A program made the position numbers and the translations under genes. Shown piece after piece: positions 55,558 to 64,000 of a stretch of DNA of 64,000 nt. This DNA is from Enterovibrio nigricans DSM 22720 (lineage in GTDB: Bacteria; Pseudomonadota; Gammaproteobacteria; Enterobacterales; Vibrionaceae): NCBI RefSeq assembly GCF_900167155.1, contig NZ_FUXU01000007.1, positions 61,223-125,222 on the forward strand. The letters are read 5' to 3'. The number at the start of each line of letters is the position of its first letter. The first letter of the stretch is position 1. The notes under the pieces are model-generated. The model did not search any database, had not been told where the DNA came from, and saw only the letters and a program-made list of their open reading frames with translations.

Positions 55558-56830
55558 TACCGTTATTGAAGCAAATTCAATTAGTAAAGTTTATCCACTA
55601 TTTGAAAAACCCCACCATTGTTTAAAAAGGATTTTGAGGGATAAGTTTCAAAAGAACCGTGTCTCTAGCAATAATACTGACGATGACAGTGAATTTTGGG
55701 CCTTGAAAAATGTCTCGATAGAACTGAGACAAAATGAAACATTGGGGATTATAGGCCAAAATGGGTCAGGTAAATCCACGTTACTTCAAATAATCTGTGG
55801 TACGCTAACGCCAACTACTGGCGAAACAAAAACCAAGGGTCGAGTCGCAGCTTTACTTGAACTAGGGGCTGGTTTTAATCCCGAATACACAGGCAGAGAA
55901 AATGTGTATTTGAATGCTTCTTTATATGGGCTATCTACAAAAGAAGTCGATGACAGAATTGACAACATTATAGCATTCGCAGAAATCGGAGAGCATATTG
56001 ATCAGCCTGTAAAAACATACTCTAGCGGTATGTATGTAAGATTAGCCTTTAGCGTGATAGCCAATATAGATGCAGACATTTTGGTAATCGATGAAGCATT
56101 GGCTGTCGGCGATGCTTATTTCCAACAAAAATGCATGAGGTTTTTGAAAAAATTCAAAGAACATGGTTCGATTTTCTTTGTTAGCCATGACACGACGGCA
56201 ATGATTAATTTCTGTGACCGCGTTGTTTGGATACATAAAGGTGAGCTAATAGCGAACGGAAAACCAAAGCCTGTATGTGAGGAGTACTTATCCTTCCTTC
56301 ATCAGGAGCACTCAGGAAAGAGTGCTGATTTACCTTCGCGAGAGCAAAGTCTGACTGATGACACCTCTGATTTCGCTTCAAGATCTTTTGGTGACGGCTT
56401 AGCTAAAATTAAAAGTAGCAAATTATTTGACGATACGGATAGAGAAATATCGGTAATCGACACAGAAAAGCTTGTGAAGTTGAAAGTATCAATACAAGCA
56501 TACTCTGATCTTTCGTCAATTATTGTTGGGTTCATAGTAAAAGATCGCCTTGGTCAATACATTTTTGGCGACAATACTTTTGGAAAAGAACCAAATGGTT
56601 TTGGTTTATTGAAAAATGGAGAGTGTGGAGAAGTCTGTTTTTCATTCTTAATGCCAGAGTTCTCACCCGGCGAATACAGTATAACTATCGCAGTAGCTAG
56701 CGGTACACCACAGAATCATGTGCAGCATCATTGGGTACATGAAGGGGTAGTGTTCAGCTCAGTATCAAGTATCGACAGTGGGATTATGCTTAGGGTGCCA
56801 ATAGAAGATATCCTATGGAACCAGAATTAA
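55547..56830 (+). CDS. wzt: Polysaccharide ABC transporter ATPase with C-terminal carbohydrate-binding domain (Wzt)
   Basis: The ATPase partner of Wzm. The 427-residue protein has Walker A GQNGSGKST (70-78), signature YSSGMYVRLAFS and a Walker B region (ILVIDEALAVGDAYF). After the nucleotide-binding domain (about 1-250) it carries an extra C-terminal domain (about 290-427) with beta-strand pattern (IVGFIVKDRLGQYIFGDNT, FMPEFSPGEYSITIAVAS), the layout of Wzt proteins that recognise the terminal modification of their glycan. This supports chain-end recognition before export. Confidence 0.92.
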   Translation: MSYNTVIEANSISKVYPLFEKPHHCLKRILRDKFQKNRVSSNNTDDDSEFWALKNVSIELRQNETLGIIGQNGSGKSTLLQIICGTLTPTTGETKTKGRVAALLELGAGFNPEYTGRENVYLNASLYGLSTKEVDDRIDNIIAFAEIGEHIDQPVKTYSSGMYVRLAFSVIANIDADILVIDEALAVGDAYFQQKCMRFLKKFKEHGSIFFVSHDTTAMINFCDRVVWIHKGELIANGKPKPVCEEYLSFLHQEHSGKSADLPSREQSLTDDTSDFASRSFGDGLAKIKSSKLFDDTDREISVIDTEKLVKLKVSIQAYSDLSSIIVGFIVKDRLGQYIFGDNTFGKEPNGFGLLKNGECGEVCFSFLMPEFSPGEYSITIAVASGTPQNHVQHHWVHEGVVFSSVSSIDSGIMLRVPIEDILWNQN

Positions 56831-56872
56831 AAAAGTTAGGCTATAGTTGCTTGAAAAAATTGGGAGAATAAA

Positions 56873-57676
56873 GTGGAACATACTAAACATTACTATAAAA
56901 CGGCAGATGAACTGACCGTTGGAATAGAAAAGCTGGTTACAGAAACTGATGTGGTTCTAGATATTGGTTGTGGAATTGCTCCAATCAATTACTTTAGACC
57001 AGCCTTACATTTGATGGTGGAGCCTTGGAAAGAATACGCCGAGATACTTTCATATCGTCACCAGCAAGATAAAAGTGTAATTATTCTTAGTCAGGGCGCG
57101 CTGGAAGTTCTCAAGCAGCTACAGAGTAAATCAGTTGATAGTATTTTCCTAATTGATGTGATTGAACATATGGATAAGGAAATTGGTGAAGCAGTTATTG
57201 TTGAGATGGAACGAGTCGCGAGACAGCAAATCGTTTTGTTTACACCGTTAGGTTTTATGCCTCAGCACATTGAGCATGGAGAGAAAGATGGTTGGGGACT
57301 TGGTGGAGCGGAAGTCCAAGAGCACAAATCTGGCTGGTTGCCTGAAGATTTCTCAAAAGATTGGGAGTTCCATATATGCGAATCGTACCATGATAAAGAC
57401 TATAATGGTCAACCATTGGAAAAAGTATATGGAGCATTTTATGCGATCTGCAATTTTGAAAATGTAAATGAGAGTATTGAAACCCCAGCGAGTTTTTCAG
57501 AAATACGAAGACCTTTACCATCAGAGGTTGAGCTTGAAGTGGTTAAATCACACAAGGCTGATTTGGAAGTAGAAATTGGAAAACTATCTAAGTCACTTAA
57601 TAAAGCCCATTTAGAGCTCGAAACTATAAAATCAAACTGGTTATATAATATTCTTGTGAAAGTGAAATTGTTATAA
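56873..57676 (+). CDS. SAM-dependent methyltransferase with C-terminal coiled coil
   Basis: A 267-residue class I methyltransferase with motif I VVLDIGCGIAP (about 25-35) and a later LIDVIEHM block. The last 45 residues (from about 218) are a heptad-like charged helix (EVVKSHKADLEVEIGKLSKSLNKAHLELETIKS cut here in parts) consistent with a coiled coil. The start is GTG supported by gggag six bases upstream. It follows wzt by 42 bases. In E. coli O8/O9a a methyltransferase with coiled coil (WbdD) caps the chain next to wzm-wzt; the similarity here is in architecture only, with no kinase domain. Confidence 0.8.
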   Translation: MEHTKHYYKTADELTVGIEKLVTETDVVLDIGCGIAPINYFRPALHLMVEPWKEYAEILSYRHQQDKSVIILSQGALEVLKQLQSKSVDSIFLIDVIEHMDKEIGEAVIVEMERVARQQIVLFTPLGFMPQHIEHGEKDGWGLGGAEVQEHKSGWLPEDFSKDWEFHICESYHDKDYNGQPLEKVYGAFYAICNFENVNESIETPASFSEIRRPLPSEVELEVVKSHKADLEVEIGKLSKSLNKAHLELETIKSNWLYNILVKVKLL

Positions 57677-57699
57677 CAGAAATATTTCATCTTAATTAT

Positions 57700-58827
57700 A
57701 TGAATCATTCCAAGCTTTATGTATCAACGGCAGTAAAAGATGCATCAGTGACTGGAGGTGGAATACTGGCGGTTGCTCTACCTCTTCATAATATGTTACC
57801 AAATTTCGGTGTTAATTCGACGTTGATTAGTGAAGGACAGTGCTTTACACCGGTTAGTGACGCTTATGTTACGAGAGCATTCGGACTAAGTGCACTATTT
57901 TTATCTAAAAACCGTCTGGGTGACCTGATTCACATCCATGGGACTTGGAATCTCTTTGAGTTGTTTTGTTTCTTAGCAGGTAAAGCTAAAGGTGCGAAGC
58001 TGGTAATCAGTCCGCATGGAGCCCTTGAGCCTTGGGCGTTTAAATCAAAACATACAAAAAAGAAACTGGCGTGGTGGTTGTATCAGAAAAGATTGCTAAG
58101 TAAGGCTGATTTAGTGGTCGTCAACTCCGAGCAAGAACGGGATAACTTGGTTGATCTTGGTATTGAAACCCAAATAGCAGTGATACCGAATGGCGTAACT
58201 TTAGATGGTTATCAAGATGCCGTTGATGAATACAAAAACAAAGAACGAGATCGTACTGTACTTTATTTTTCTAGAATTGACCGTAAAAAAGGCATCGACC
58301 TACTAATAAAAGCATGGGCTAATTTGAATGATAGACTTGGTTTTAAGCTCAAAATACAAGGCTATGGCGATGAAGATTATCTATGTGAACTGATTGAGTT
58401 GTCGAAAAGTTTAAACGTCCAAGATTCCATTATCTTTCAAGATGCTGTTTTTGGCAAAGATAAATGGAATTCATTTCATTCCGCTTCTATATACGTTTTA
58501 CCGAGCTATAGCGAAAACTTTGGGATTACGGTTGCTGAAGCTTTATTCTCGGGTCTTCCTTGTATAACAACGACGGAAATGCCTTGGCACGACTTACCAG
58601 AGAATAATGTCGGTTGGTCTGTTGAGACGAATGTAGAAGCAATAGAAATGGCGCTTAAAGACGCAATAAGCTTGGAAGAACCAAAGCTTATAAGAATGCG
58701 TCAGAACGCGGTTGAATATGCACAAAAAAGATTCCTATGGGACAACATTGTGCATCAGTATAAAGATACATACCAATGGCTGTTGGACAAAAACGGTAGT
58801 GAACGGCCTAATTTCGTATCAAAATAA
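57700..58827 (+). CDS. Glycosyltransferase, family 4
   Basis: A 375-residue GT-B enzyme with the GT4 C-terminal block (LYFSRIDRKKGIDLLIKAWANL, then YVLPSYSENFGITVAEALFSGLPCITT including the EX7E motif) and the N-terminal GGG turn (TGGGILAVALPLHNML). It may add a sugar of the repeat unit; donor and acceptor are unknown. 23 bases after the methyltransferase. Confidence 0.9.
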   Translation: MNHSKLYVSTAVKDASVTGGGILAVALPLHNMLPNFGVNSTLISEGQCFTPVSDAYVTRAFGLSALFLSKNRLGDLIHIHGTWNLFELFCFLAGKAKGAKLVISPHGALEPWAFKSKHTKKKLAWWLYQKRLLSKADLVVVNSEQERDNLVDLGIETQIAVIPNGVTLDGYQDAVDEYKNKERDRTVLYFSRIDRKKGIDLLIKAWANLNDRLGFKLKIQGYGDEDYLCELIELSKSLNVQDSIIFQDAVFGKDKWNSFHSASIYVLPSYSENFGITVAEALFSGLPCITTTEMPWHDLPENNVGWSVETNVEAIEMALKDAISLEEPKLIRMRQNAVEYAQKRFLWDNIVHQYKDTYQWLLDKNGSERPNFVSK

Positions 58828-58872
58828 CTTGATATGAAACTCATATTGATTGAAGAAGATTTGGAGATAAGT

Positions 58873-59910
58873 ATGTTCAGAGATAAAACCCTGATGATTA
58901 CTGGAGGAACTGGTTCTTTCGGAAATGCAGTTCTACGCCGCTTTTTAAATTCAGACATAAAAGAAGTAAGAATTTTTTCTCGCGATGAAAAAAAACAAGA
59001 TGACATGAGAAAATTTTTCAACTCAGAAAAATTGAAGTTTTATATCGGTGATGTTAGAGACTATCAAAGTGTTTCTAATGCAATGCGCGATGTAGACTAT
59101 GTGTATCACGCGGCAGCACTAAAACAAGTTCCATCTTGTGAGTTTTATCCGTTAGAGGCGGTGAAAACTAATGTAATCGGTACAGAAAACGTATTAGAAG
59201 CAGCGATAGCACACGGCGTAGAAAAAGTAGTGTGTTTAAGCACAGACAAGGCTGTATATCCGATCAATGCAATGGGAATATCCAAAGCAATGATGGAAAA
59301 GGTTATTGTTGCGAAAAGTAGAAACCTAGAACATACCAATACGACAATCTGTTGTACTCGATATGGCAACGTCATGGCTTCGCGAGGCTCGGTTATTCCA
59401 CTATTTATTCGACAAGTAGTAAATGGCGACCCTATTTCAATTACCGATCCTTTAATGACCAGGTTCATGATGACACTTGATGATGCGGTAGACTTGGTTC
59501 TTCACGCATTTCAAAATGGTAAAAATGGCGACATTTTTGTACAAAAAGCTCCAGCGGCTACCATTGACGTGCTGGTGAAAGCACTGCTGAACATTATGGA
59601 TAAACCAAGCCATCCCGTAAATGTCATAGGTACACGTCACGGCGAAAAACAATATGAAGCATTGTGTAGCCGAGAAGAAATGTTCGTAGCTGAAGAGCAG
59701 GGGGATTATTATCGCGTTCCAGCTGACAATCGAGATCTTAACTACTCAAAATATTTTGAAAAAGGTGAAAAAGACCTAGCGAGTATTGAAGACTACAACT
59801 CTCACAATACTGAGCGCCTAGATGTCCAAGGTATGACCGAACTCCTGAGAAAACTTGATTTCATTAGAGAGATCGAAAGCGGAAACGTATTTGTACCAGA
59901 AGGTGTATAA
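58873..59910 (+). CDS. UDP-GlcNAc 4,6-dehydratase/5-epimerase (FnlA/WbjB/CapE type)
   Basis: The first enzyme of L-hexosamine synthesis: it dehydrates and epimerises UDP-GlcNAc to the 4-keto-6-deoxy-L sugar. The 345-residue SDR protein has the dinucleotide motif ITGGTGSFGNAVLRRF, STDKAVYPINAMGISKAMMEK (Met in place of the SDR Tyr, followed by the Lys, as in this subgroup) and RYGNVMASRGSVIPLF. ATG 58873 is chosen because ggaga precedes it; an earlier in-frame ATG at 58834 adds an unrelated 13-residue extension. Next gene starts one base after the stop. Confidence 0.92.
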   Translation: MFRDKTLMITGGTGSFGNAVLRRFLNSDIKEVRIFSRDEKKQDDMRKFFNSEKLKFYIGDVRDYQSVSNAMRDVDYVYHAAALKQVPSCEFYPLEAVKTNVIGTENVLEAAIAHGVEKVVCLSTDKAVYPINAMGISKAMMEKVIVAKSRNLEHTNTTICCTRYGNVMASRGSVIPLFIRQVVNGDPISITDPLMTRFMMTLDDAVDLVLHAFQNGKNGDIFVQKAPAATIDVLVKALLNIMDKPSHPVNVIGTRHGEKQYEALCSREEMFVAEEQGDYYRVPADNRDLNYSKYFEKGEKDLASIEDYNSHNTERLDVQGMTELLRKLDFIREIESGNVFVPEGV

Positions 59911-59911
59911 A

Positions 59912-60793
59912 ATGAAAGTTCTTGTAATCGGCGCAACAGGGATGTTGGGTTACAGTTTATTCACCAACCTGACAGAAGTTAATCAGCTAGAGGTGTATGG
60001 TACAGTCCGTAGCCTTACTGCGAAAGAACACTATTTTTCAAAATACGCTGACAAGATTGTTTTGAATATTGATGTGAATGACGACGTTTCAATAAAAAGC
60101 GCATTTGAAACAGTAAGACCTGATGTGGTTTTAAATTGCGTAGGTCTAATAAAGCAACATGATGTATCTAAACAACATATTGCAGCCATCGAAATTAATG
60201 CTCTATTACCTCACAAACTTGCTTCATTTTGCGACAGTTTTGGGGCAAAGCTTATACACTTTTCTACAGACTGTGTTTTTGACGGTGCTAAAGGTGGTTA
60301 TAGCGAAAGCGATGAACCAAATGCATCCGATCTATACGGAAAATCTAAGTGCCTAGGCGAAGTGTCGTATGGAAACCACCTTACTTTGCGAACATCAATT
60401 ATCGGTCATGAGTTGAACTCGTCAGTTAGTTTGGTTGATTGGTTTCTATCTCAAAGTGTTTCAGTCAAAGGTTTCAGTAAAGCGATTTTCTCTGGTCTGC
60501 CTACTTCTTACATTGCGAAAATTCTTGCTGAAAACATCTTACCTAGAAAAGACTTGGTAGGACTGTTTAACCTTTCAGTAGAACCTATAGATAAATATTC
60601 TCTATTACGTTTGATCGCTGAAAAGTACGGTAAAGAGATTGAGATTGAAGAGTCGGACCAACTTGTCATTGATAGGTCGTTAAACTCAACAAAACTCCGA
60701 AAAGAAATATCACTTGACGTCCCTAAGTGGGAAGAGTTGATTGATTTCATGTACGAAGATTATGCAAAAAGGTACAAAAATGAAAAAGCTTAA
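59912..60793 (+). CDS. RmlD-like SDR reductase of L-hexosamine pathway
   Basis: A 293-residue short-chain dehydrogenase with NAD(P) motif VIGATGMLGYSLF, STDCVFDGAKGGYSESD (RmlD-type) and the catalytic YGKSKCLGE. Between the dehydratase and 2-epimerase it should reduce the 4-keto intermediate. An RmlD-like protein here resembles the WbvR step of the V. cholerae O37 UDP-L-QuiNAc pathway more than FnlB/WbjC of L-FucNAc, which has a longer, different sequence. ATG 59912 gives the proper N-terminus; it overlaps the next gene by 14 bases. Confidence 0.87.
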   Translation: MKVLVIGATGMLGYSLFTNLTEVNQLEVYGTVRSLTAKEHYFSKYADKIVLNIDVNDDVSIKSAFETVRPDVVLNCVGLIKQHDVSKQHIAAIEINALLPHKLASFCDSFGAKLIHFSTDCVFDGAKGGYSESDEPNASDLYGKSKCLGEVSYGNHLTLRTSIIGHELNSSVSLVDWFLSQSVSVKGFSKAIFSGLPTSYIAKILAENILPRKDLVGLFNLSVEPIDKYSLLRLIAEKYGKEIEIEESDQLVIDRSLNSTKLRKEISLDVPKWEELIDFMYEDYAKRYKNEKA

Positions 60794-61910
60794 GGTAGTA
60801 ACCATAGTCGGTACGAGACCAGAAATCATTCGTCTTTCTCGCACTATAGCTAAGTTAGATAGTCATTGTGATCATACTTTGGTTCATACTGGGCAAAACT
60901 ATGACTATGAATTGAATCAAATATTTTTTGATGATTTAGAGATCCGCTCACCAGATATATTTTTGGAATGTGCAGGGAACACGGCCGCCGATACGATGGC
61001 TCAAGTCATTGCCAAATCAGACAAATTATTTGAAGAAATCGCTCCAGAAGCCGTTTTGATTCTAGGTGATACAAACAGTGCTCTAGCATCTATCTCTGCC
61101 AAGAGAAAGAAAATACCAATATTCCATATGGAAGCGGGTAACAGATGTTTTGACCTACGAGTTCCTGAAGAAATAAATAGAAAGATCGTAGATCATATTT
61201 CTGACGTAAACATGCCATATAGTGACATTGCGCGGGAATACTTATTACGAGAAGGTTTGAATCCAGATCTGATCGTGAAAACAGGCTCTCCTATGGATGA
61301 AGTGATCGATTTTTATAAAGAAAAAATTGAATCATCCGATATACTGAGTACTTTGAACCTAGATGCAGAGAGCTACTTTGTAGTTAGTGTTCACCGTGAA
61401 GAAAATGTGGACTCAGAGAAAAATATTCACTCTTATGTAGAAGCACTGGATTCGTTAGCGAACAAATACAATTTGCCTATTATTGTATCCACGCACCCTC
61501 GTACACGTAAAAAAATCGACGCATTGAACCTAACGTTCCATCCTCTGGTTCGATTAATGAAGCCGTTAGGCTTTAGTGACTATATTAAACTTCAGCAGGA
61601 AGCAAAGGTCGTTCTGAGTGATAGCGGCACCATTACCGAAGAGTCATCGATTTTAAACTTTCCAGCGATTAATATTCGCGAAGCTCAAGAGCGTCCAGAA
61701 GGATTTGAGGAAGGTGCGGTGATGTTTACCGGTATGTGTCCGAATAGAATCCTGCAGGCTGTAGAGATCCTAGAATCTCAGCCGAGAGGCGAAAATAGAT
61801 TTTTGAATAAAGTAAAAGACTATTGTGCTCCTAATGTTTCAGATAAAGTGCTAAGAACTATTTTGAGTTACACAGACTATGTAAACCGAGTTGTTTGGAG
61901 AAAATATTAG
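60780..61910 (+). CDS. UDP-N-acetyl L-hexosamine 2-epimerase (FnlC/WbjD/WbvD type)
   Basis: A 376-residue non-hydrolysing UDP-sugar 2-epimerase: VVTIVGTRPEIIRLSRTIAKL, HTGQNYDYELN, DTNSALASISAKRKKIPIFHMEAGNR and DSGTITEESSI. The closest family relatives epimerise C2 of the reduced L-sugar to give UDP-L-FucNAc or UDP-L-QuiNAc. Start ATG 60780 lies inside the end of the reductase gene. The stop shares TAGTG with the next gene. Confidence 0.92.
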   Translation: MKKLKVVTIVGTRPEIIRLSRTIAKLDSHCDHTLVHTGQNYDYELNQIFFDDLEIRSPDIFLECAGNTAADTMAQVIAKSDKLFEEIAPEAVLILGDTNSALASISAKRKKIPIFHMEAGNRCFDLRVPEEINRKIVDHISDVNMPYSDIAREYLLREGLNPDLIVKTGSPMDEVIDFYKEKIESSDILSTLNLDAESYFVVSVHREENVDSEKNIHSYVEALDSLANKYNLPIIVSTHPRTRKKIDALNLTFHPLVRLMKPLGFSDYIKLQQEAKVVLSDSGTITEESSILNFPAINIREAQERPEGFEEGAVMFTGMCPNRILQAVEILESQPRGENRFLNKVKDYCAPNVSDKVLRTILSYTDYVNRVVWRKY

Positions 61911-63118
61911 TGAGAATAGCGATATTTCCAGACGAATATCTTCCAGAGAGCACGCGAGTACATGCGAAAATGTTGCATGAACTCGCTAAAGAGTTGATTA
62001 GTCAGGGAAATGACGTTGTAATCGTAACACCCGGTGTAGAGCAACAGACGCGATTAAGCGTCTGTTTCTACGAAGGCGTTGAAATTTGGCGATTTCGTAG
62101 CGGTTTATTAAGAGGAAAAGGAAAGTTACATAGAGCGATAAACGAAAGTTTATTGTCAATAAAGTGTTGGCTTGCGATAAAAAAACAGTTAGATACAAAG
62201 CCTATCGATATTTGTGTGAATTATTCACCTACAATATTTTTTGGCCCTTTGATGTATTTAATAAAGAAAAAATGCAGATCCAATGTTTTCCTGGTTTTAC
62301 GTGACCTCTTTCCTAAATGGGTAATTGATGAGGGTCTAATACATAGAAAATCACCGATTGCATATTATTTTCGAATGTTTGAACACTTAAATTACCGAGT
62401 GTCAGACACTATCGGTTTGATGTCGGAAACTAACCTGAAACAGTTCGGCTCTTTATATCCAAGATATAAAAATACTACAGTACTTCCAAATTGGTCTGAT
62501 TGTAGAGTATCTGTTCAGGACTACAGCGACTTTAACATTAGAGAAAAGTTGTCGTTAGAAGATAAGACTATTTTCTTCTATGGCGGAAATATTGGCCATG
62601 CACAAGGAATAACGACTCTCTTAGACCTTGCTGATTCAATGAAGGACATAGATAACTGTCATTTTCTATTTATTGGACAAGGAGATGAAGTAGAGAAGTT
62701 AAAATACATTCTTAAAAAGAACAAGCTGGATAACATAACTTACATGCCAGCGATTAATCAAATTGATTATCTAAAAATATTGTCTCAAGTTGATGTTGGA
62801 CTCGTGTCTTTAGCCAAGTCACACACCTCAAACAATCATCCTGGAAAAATTTTGGGATATATGAATTATTCGTTACCAATACTAGGGGTATTGAATGCTG
62901 GTAATGACTTGATAGATATTATCAACAAGGAAGAGGCTGGATTTGTTTTTTCAACAGATGCTAAAGTAGAAGATATAAAAAGCTCTGCTGTAAAACTTCT
63001 TGGTAGCAAAGACATGATGCGTAAAATGGGTGTTAATGGAAATAGACTGTTGAAGTCTAATTATTCTTGTAAAAACGCATCAGAACTAATAATTAATAGT
63101 ACAAGTAATCGACTTTAG
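61910..63118 (+). CDS. Glycosyltransferase, WbuB-like (L-FucNAc/L-QuiNAc transferase family)
   Basis: A 402-residue GT-B protein with the N-terminus RIAIFPDEYLPESTRVHAKMLHELA and the donor region GLVSLAKSHTSNNHPGKILGYMNYSLPILGV, which matches WbuB-type transferases that follow fnlC homologues. It probably transfers the sugar made by the three preceding genes. The GTG at 61910 overlaps the stop codon before it and has a TTGGAG-like ribosome site; a TTG at 61895 would be inside the previous gene. Confidence 0.87.
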   Translation: MRIAIFPDEYLPESTRVHAKMLHELAKELISQGNDVVIVTPGVEQQTRLSVCFYEGVEIWRFRSGLLRGKGKLHRAINESLLSIKCWLAIKKQLDTKPIDICVNYSPTIFFGPLMYLIKKKCRSNVFLVLRDLFPKWVIDEGLIHRKSPIAYYFRMFEHLNYRVSDTIGLMSETNLKQFGSLYPRYKNTTVLPNWSDCRVSVQDYSDFNIREKLSLEDKTIFFYGGNIGHAQGITTLLDLADSMKDIDNCHFLFIGQGDEVEKLKYILKKNKLDNITYMPAINQIDYLKILSQVDVGLVSLAKSHTSNNHPGKILGYMNYSLPILGVLNAGNDLIDIINKEEAGFVFSTDAKVEDIKSSAVKLLGSKDMMRKMGVNGNRLLKSNYSCKNASELIINSTSNRL

Positions 63119-63166
63119 AACGCTGAAATTTCTTTAATAGAAAAGTTTAAATTTTGGGGAGTTTAA

Positions 63167-63205
63167 ATGAAAACCATGGATCTAGAAAAACATGGATGTA
63201 AATAA
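63167..63205 (+). other. Possible 12-codon leader ORF before the GT2 gene
   Basis: ATG 63167 has a strong ggggag site five bases upstream and encodes MKTMDLEKHGCK before a stop at 63203. The glycosyltransferase start at 63192 lies inside it in another frame and lacks its own good ribosome site. Confidence 0.45.
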
Positions 63206-63962
63206 AAATAGTCAGTATCTGAATAAAATAAAGGATCCGATTGATCTTACTATAGTGATACCTTGCTTAAATGAAGCTGAAAATATTGTAGGCATATTGG
63301 ATAGTGTTAGGGATACCGTAACCGGCCATCCGTTTACTACAGAAATCGTTGTAGTTGATGATGTTAGTGATGATGATACTTACAACTTAGCAACGAAATG
63401 GGCTAAGGATAACGAGGATACTATCTCTGCTCGTGTGATACAAAGAACATTGCGGAGGCGAGGTTACGGAGCAGTTGTTAGGTACGGTGCCGCTCACGGA
63501 GTGGGTAAGTACTGCATATTTGTATCCGCTGATATGGTTGACCCACTACATCTAATCCCCGATCTATATTCTGCTATGGAAGAAGGTGCTACGTTAGCTC
63601 AGTGTTCGAGATCTATGAATGCGGGAGACGATAGTACAATCCCGTTTAAGTATAAGTTCTTCCAATTCTTTTTCCGCAGAGGAGTGCGCGTAGCTATTGG
63701 CCACTACATTCCTGATTCAACGTATGCGTTCAAAATGTTTAGACGTCGAGAAACGTTGGGTGTAGGTCTTAGTCAAAATAGATTTAGCATTAGCCCTGAA
63801 ATTACATTTAAGTCTATCCTTATGGGTGGAGAAGTTAAATATATACCAGGCGCCCAAGGGACCCATGCCTACGGTGTATCAAAGTTTGTCTTCCATAAAG
63901 AAGGTATTGGCTACTCTTATTGGCTTTGTTGCTTAATTCGGTTGGAAGACATGGCAGCCTAA
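63192..63962 (+). CDS. Glycosyltransferase, family 2
   Basis: A 256-residue GT2 enzyme with the typical start IVIPCLNEAENIVGILDSV, VVDDVSDDDTYNL and SADMVDPLHLIPDLYSAM (Asp-rich metal site). It is close to polyprenyl-phosphate mannosyltransferase/GtrB-type members but lacks the C-terminal membrane helices of GtrB. Seventy-three bases separate it from the preceding gene, with a 12-codon ORF in the gap. No gene fits in the 38 bases to the window end. Confidence 0.85.
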   Translation: MDVNKNSQYLNKIKDPIDLTIVIPCLNEAENIVGILDSVRDTVTGHPFTTEIVVVDDVSDDDTYNLATKWAKDNEDTISARVIQRTLRRRGYGAVVRYGAAHGVGKYCIFVSADMVDPLHLIPDLYSAMEEGATLAQCSRSMNAGDDSTIPFKYKFFQFFFRRGVRVAIGHYIPDSTYAFKMFRRRETLGVGLSQNRFSISPEITFKSILMGGEVKYIPGAQGTHAYGVSKFVFHKEGIGYSYWLCCLIRLEDMAA

Positions 63963-64000
63963 AGTTGTTCGGTTCTTAAGCAATATACTGAGTTTCAGGC

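Noticed and set aside
55547..56830. Wzt homologue as a teichoic-acid-type TagH exporter
   Set aside because: Gram-negative context and the C-terminal carbohydrate-binding domain fit a Wzt protein better.

Overview
The window looks like a chromosomal segment of a gammaproteobacterium of the family Vibrionaceae. The main reasons are the chemotaxis operon cheA-cheB-parC-parP-cheW-DUF2802 followed by a complete cytochrome c maturation operon, a HubP/FimV polar landmark gene, two adjacent fadL genes beside an ECF sigma/DUF3379 pair, and an AphB-like LysR gene. Genus cannot be fixed from the sequence alone. No rRNA, tRNA, insertion sequence or CRISPR array was seen.

Layout. 1-5240: 3' part of the chemotaxis operon (cheA cut by the left edge, cheB, parC, parP, cheW, DUF2802). 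5257-6314: a convergent pair resembling the FlhB C-terminal domain and FliK. 6437-13417: ccmABCDEFGH plus ccmI for cytochrome c maturation, then mlaA. 14355-18751 (minus): two FadL porins, then a DUF3379 putative anti-sigma factor and its ECF sigma factor. 19457-22890: fadI-fadJ. 23006-33255: M16 peptidase, sixA, smrB/prmB divergent pair, aroC, a TRIC/UPF0126 channel, epmC-yfcL and mnmC. 33447-37033: fabB with a long structured 3' UTR, pdxB, asd. 37267-47544: hubP, truA, accD, folC, dedD, cvpA, purF. 47586-50619: Yip1-family protein, AphB-like LysR regulator and an RssB-like response regulator. 50841-64000: rfaH, an exact ops element, and the start of a low-GC surface-polysaccharide locus that runs to the right edge.

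Links between genes. Lipid metabolism recurs: fatty acid import (two FadL), beta-oxidation (fadIJ, with a FadR-like site and a second palindromic operator), synthesis (fabB with a FabR-like operator, accD) and lipid trafficking (mlaA). The fabB 3' UTR fits a FarS-type sRNA, which in V. cholerae ties synthesis to beta-oxidation. ParC/ParP and HubP, 33 kb apart here, belong to one cell-pole system. RfaH sits next to its own recognition element at the head of a polysaccharide operon. That operon encodes an ABC exporter with a Wzt carbohydrate-binding tail, a methyltransferase ending in a predicted coiled coil, glycosyltransferases, and three enzymes for a UDP-activated 2-acetamido-2,6-dideoxy-L-hexose (L-QuiNAc or L-FucNAc type).

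Most interesting signals: the RfaH/ops pair, the Wzm-Wzt-methyltransferase module, a strong terminator with no gene in front of it upstream of fadI (candidate sRNA), three copies of an 11-base motif in the fadL leader, a nested hairpin and 16-bp tandem repeats before accD, and in-frame tandem repeats inside parP and a glycosyltransferase gene.
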